From contig CAMDBZ010000119.1 of assembly GCA_945889565.1 (NCBI GenBank), forward strand, positions 1 to 5,749: a stretch of DNA of 5,749 bases, read 5' to 3'. The notes under the pieces were generated by a model that searched no databases, had not been told where the DNA came from, and saw only the letters and a program-made list of their open reading frames with translations. Both the position numbers and the translations under genes were made by a program. This DNA comes from Thermoflexus hugenholtzii JAD2. GTDB taxonomy: Bacteria; Chloroflexota; Dehalococcoidia; UBA2979. Below, piece after piece: positions 4,892-5,749 of the stretch; the first letter of the stretch is position 1; each line of letters opens with the position of its first letter.

Positions 4892-5638
4892 GTGACGGTG
4901 ACGGAGCGGCCGTGGGCCGAGCAGGCGCCGCCCGTCCAGGACGCGCCGCCGTACCGGCCGCGGGTGGCTGAGCTGCCGTCCGATGAGCGCCCGCGCGAGC
5001 GGCTGCTGCGGCTGGGGCCGCAGGCGCTGAGTTCGACGGAGCTGCTGGCGATCCTGCTGCGCATCGGCAGCGCGCGCGAGGGTGTGCTGGAGCTGGCGGG
5101 GCGGCTGCTGCGCGATCACCATGGGCTGCGCGGTCTGGCGAGCGCGGACATGGCGACGGTGAGCGCGGTGCACGGGCTCGGCGCGGCGAAGGCGTCGACG
5201 ATCGCGGCGGCGTTCGAGCTGGGGCGACGGCTGGCGCTGGAGGGCGACGTGCCGCGGCCGCGCGTGAGCAGCCCGGCGGACATCGCGCGGCTGTTGCAGG
5301 GGGAGCTGGAGCTGCTGCAGCAGGAGGAGCTGCGACTGCTGACGCTGGACACGAAGCACCAGCTGCTGGCGAGCACGATGCTGTATCGCGGCTCGCTGAA
5401 CTCGGCGCCGGCGCGGGTGGCGGAGGTGTTTCGCGAGGCGGTGCGGCGGAACGCGGCGGCGGTGGCGGTGGCGCACAACCACCCGAGCGGAGACCCGACG
5501 CCGAGCGCGGACGACGTGGCGCTGACGCGCGCGCTGGTCGCGGCGGGCGAGCTGCTCGACATCGCGGTGCTCGATCACGTGGTGTTCGGGCACGGGCGGT
5601 ACGTGTCGCTGCGGGAGCGGCGGCTGGGCTTCGAGTAG
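4892..5638 (+). CDS. radC: RadC family protein (JAMM/MPN domain)
   Basis: RadC proteins join a helix-hairpin-helix region to a JAMM (MPN) metalloprotease-like domain. They were once linked to DNA repair, but their biochemical role is unsettled. The 248-residue product shows the N-terminal RPRERLLRLGPQALSSTELL (33-52), a helix-hairpin-helix loop HGLGAAKA (94-101), and the JAMM metal site HNHPSGDPTPSADD (195-208). That site gives H195, H197, S205 and D208, spaced HxHx7SxxD, with E145 or E146 as the likely glutamate. All expected metal ligands are present, so the domain looks intact. GTG 4892 is used for lack of an ATG; GTG 4898 is an alternative, and neither has a clear Shine-Dalgarno. The gene is 16 nt downstream of its neighbour. 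Confidence 0.92.
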   Translation: MTVTERPWAEQAPPVQDAPPYRPRVAELPSDERPRERLLRLGPQALSSTELLAILLRIGSAREGVLELAGRLLRDHHGLRGLASADMATVSAVHGLGAAKASTIAAAFELGRRLALEGDVPRPRVSSPADIARLLQGELELLQQEELRLLTLDTKHQLLASTMLYRGSLNSAPARVAEVFREAVRRNAAAVAVAHNHPSGDPTPSADDVALTRALVAAGELLDIAVLDHVVFGHGRYVSLRERRLGFE

Positions 5639-5647
5639 GCGCGGGCG

Positions 5648-5749
5648 ATGTACGCACGGGTAGCGGTCGTCGGCGCGCTGGTACTGGTGGCGCTCATCGT
5701 CAGTGGCGCCGTCACGGAGCGCGCGCTGGCGCAGACGGCAACGCCGACT
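5648..5749 (+). CDS. Exported protein, N-terminus only (3' partial)
   Basis: An open frame starts at ATG 5648, 9 nt after the radC stop, and runs off the window after 34 codons. The visible product begins MYARVAVVGALVLVALIVSG, a short basic start followed by a hydrophobic core. It continues with ERALA before QTATPT, an A-x-A pattern typical of a signal peptidase I site after about residue 28. The mature part seen so far (QTATPT) looks like the beginning of a Thr/Pro-rich extracellular segment. No lipobox cysteine is present. Nothing can be said of function. The close spacing suggests it belongs to the same transcription unit as radC. Confidence 0.65.
   Translation, partial: MYARVAVVGALVLVALIVSGAVTERALAQTATPT

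Noticed and set aside
4523..5657. Long - strand open frames (up to 356 codons) opposite radC
   Set aside because: Low-complexity Arg/Pro/Ala or Arg/Gln/His products with no domain motif, antisense to an intact radC.
1..5749. CRISPR array, insertion sequence, toxin-antitoxin or other defence system
   Set aside because: No regularly spaced repeats, terminal inverted repeats, transposase or nuclease frames are visible. radC alone does not indicate a mobile or defence island here, as its neighbours look chromosomal.

Overview
The window is very GC-rich, has almost no non-coding slack, and every gene I can support reads left to right on the + strand. It begins inside the last codons of tuf (EF-Tu) and then follows the classical bacterial order rpmG - secE - nusG - rplK - rplA - rplJ - rplL, the translation/transcription-elongation cluster that normally precedes rpoB. 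Here rplL is instead followed by a strong hairpin and a different set of genes. The host is certainly a bacterium with high genomic GC. A Chloroflexota-type lineage is my best guess, from the gene order, the acidic N-terminal extension of NusG and the LysM membrane protein. The window holds no taxonomic marker strong enough to prove this.

Region 1 (1-1276) holds the tuf 3' end, a spacer of degenerate 12-13 bp tandem repeats, rpmG (55 aa, GTG start), secE (joined to rpmG by a TGATG overlap) and nusG. nusG has no ATG, GTG or TTG start anywhere upstream of its conserved N-terminal WYIV motif. The only well-placed initiator behind a GAAGGAG ribosome binding site is a CTG at 653.

Region 2 (1277-3804) holds rplK and rplA, 2 nt apart; a roughly 250-nt structured leader; rplJ; a roughly 110-nt spacer with two hairpins; and rplL. 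The leader contains a kink-turn-like stem with the layout of known L10 leaders, so autoregulation of rplJ-rplL by the L10-L7/L12 complex is likely. A long bulged hairpin directly after rplL is the probable end of the ribosomal transcription unit.

Region 3 (3805-5749) holds four co-directional, tightly packed genes. The first encodes a predicted membrane protein with an N-terminal B-box-like zinc finger, one transmembrane helix, an Ala/Thr/Pro linker and a C-terminal LysM domain. The second is an unrecognised two-helix membrane protein overlapping it by one base. The third is a RadC-family protein with a JAMM/MPN domain. The fourth is the start of a secreted or lipid-free exported protein cut by the window edge. 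I see no CRISPR array, tRNA, rRNA, insertion sequence or evident defence system. The points most worth a second look are the nusG CTG start, the rplJ leader and the zinc finger-TM-LysM architecture.
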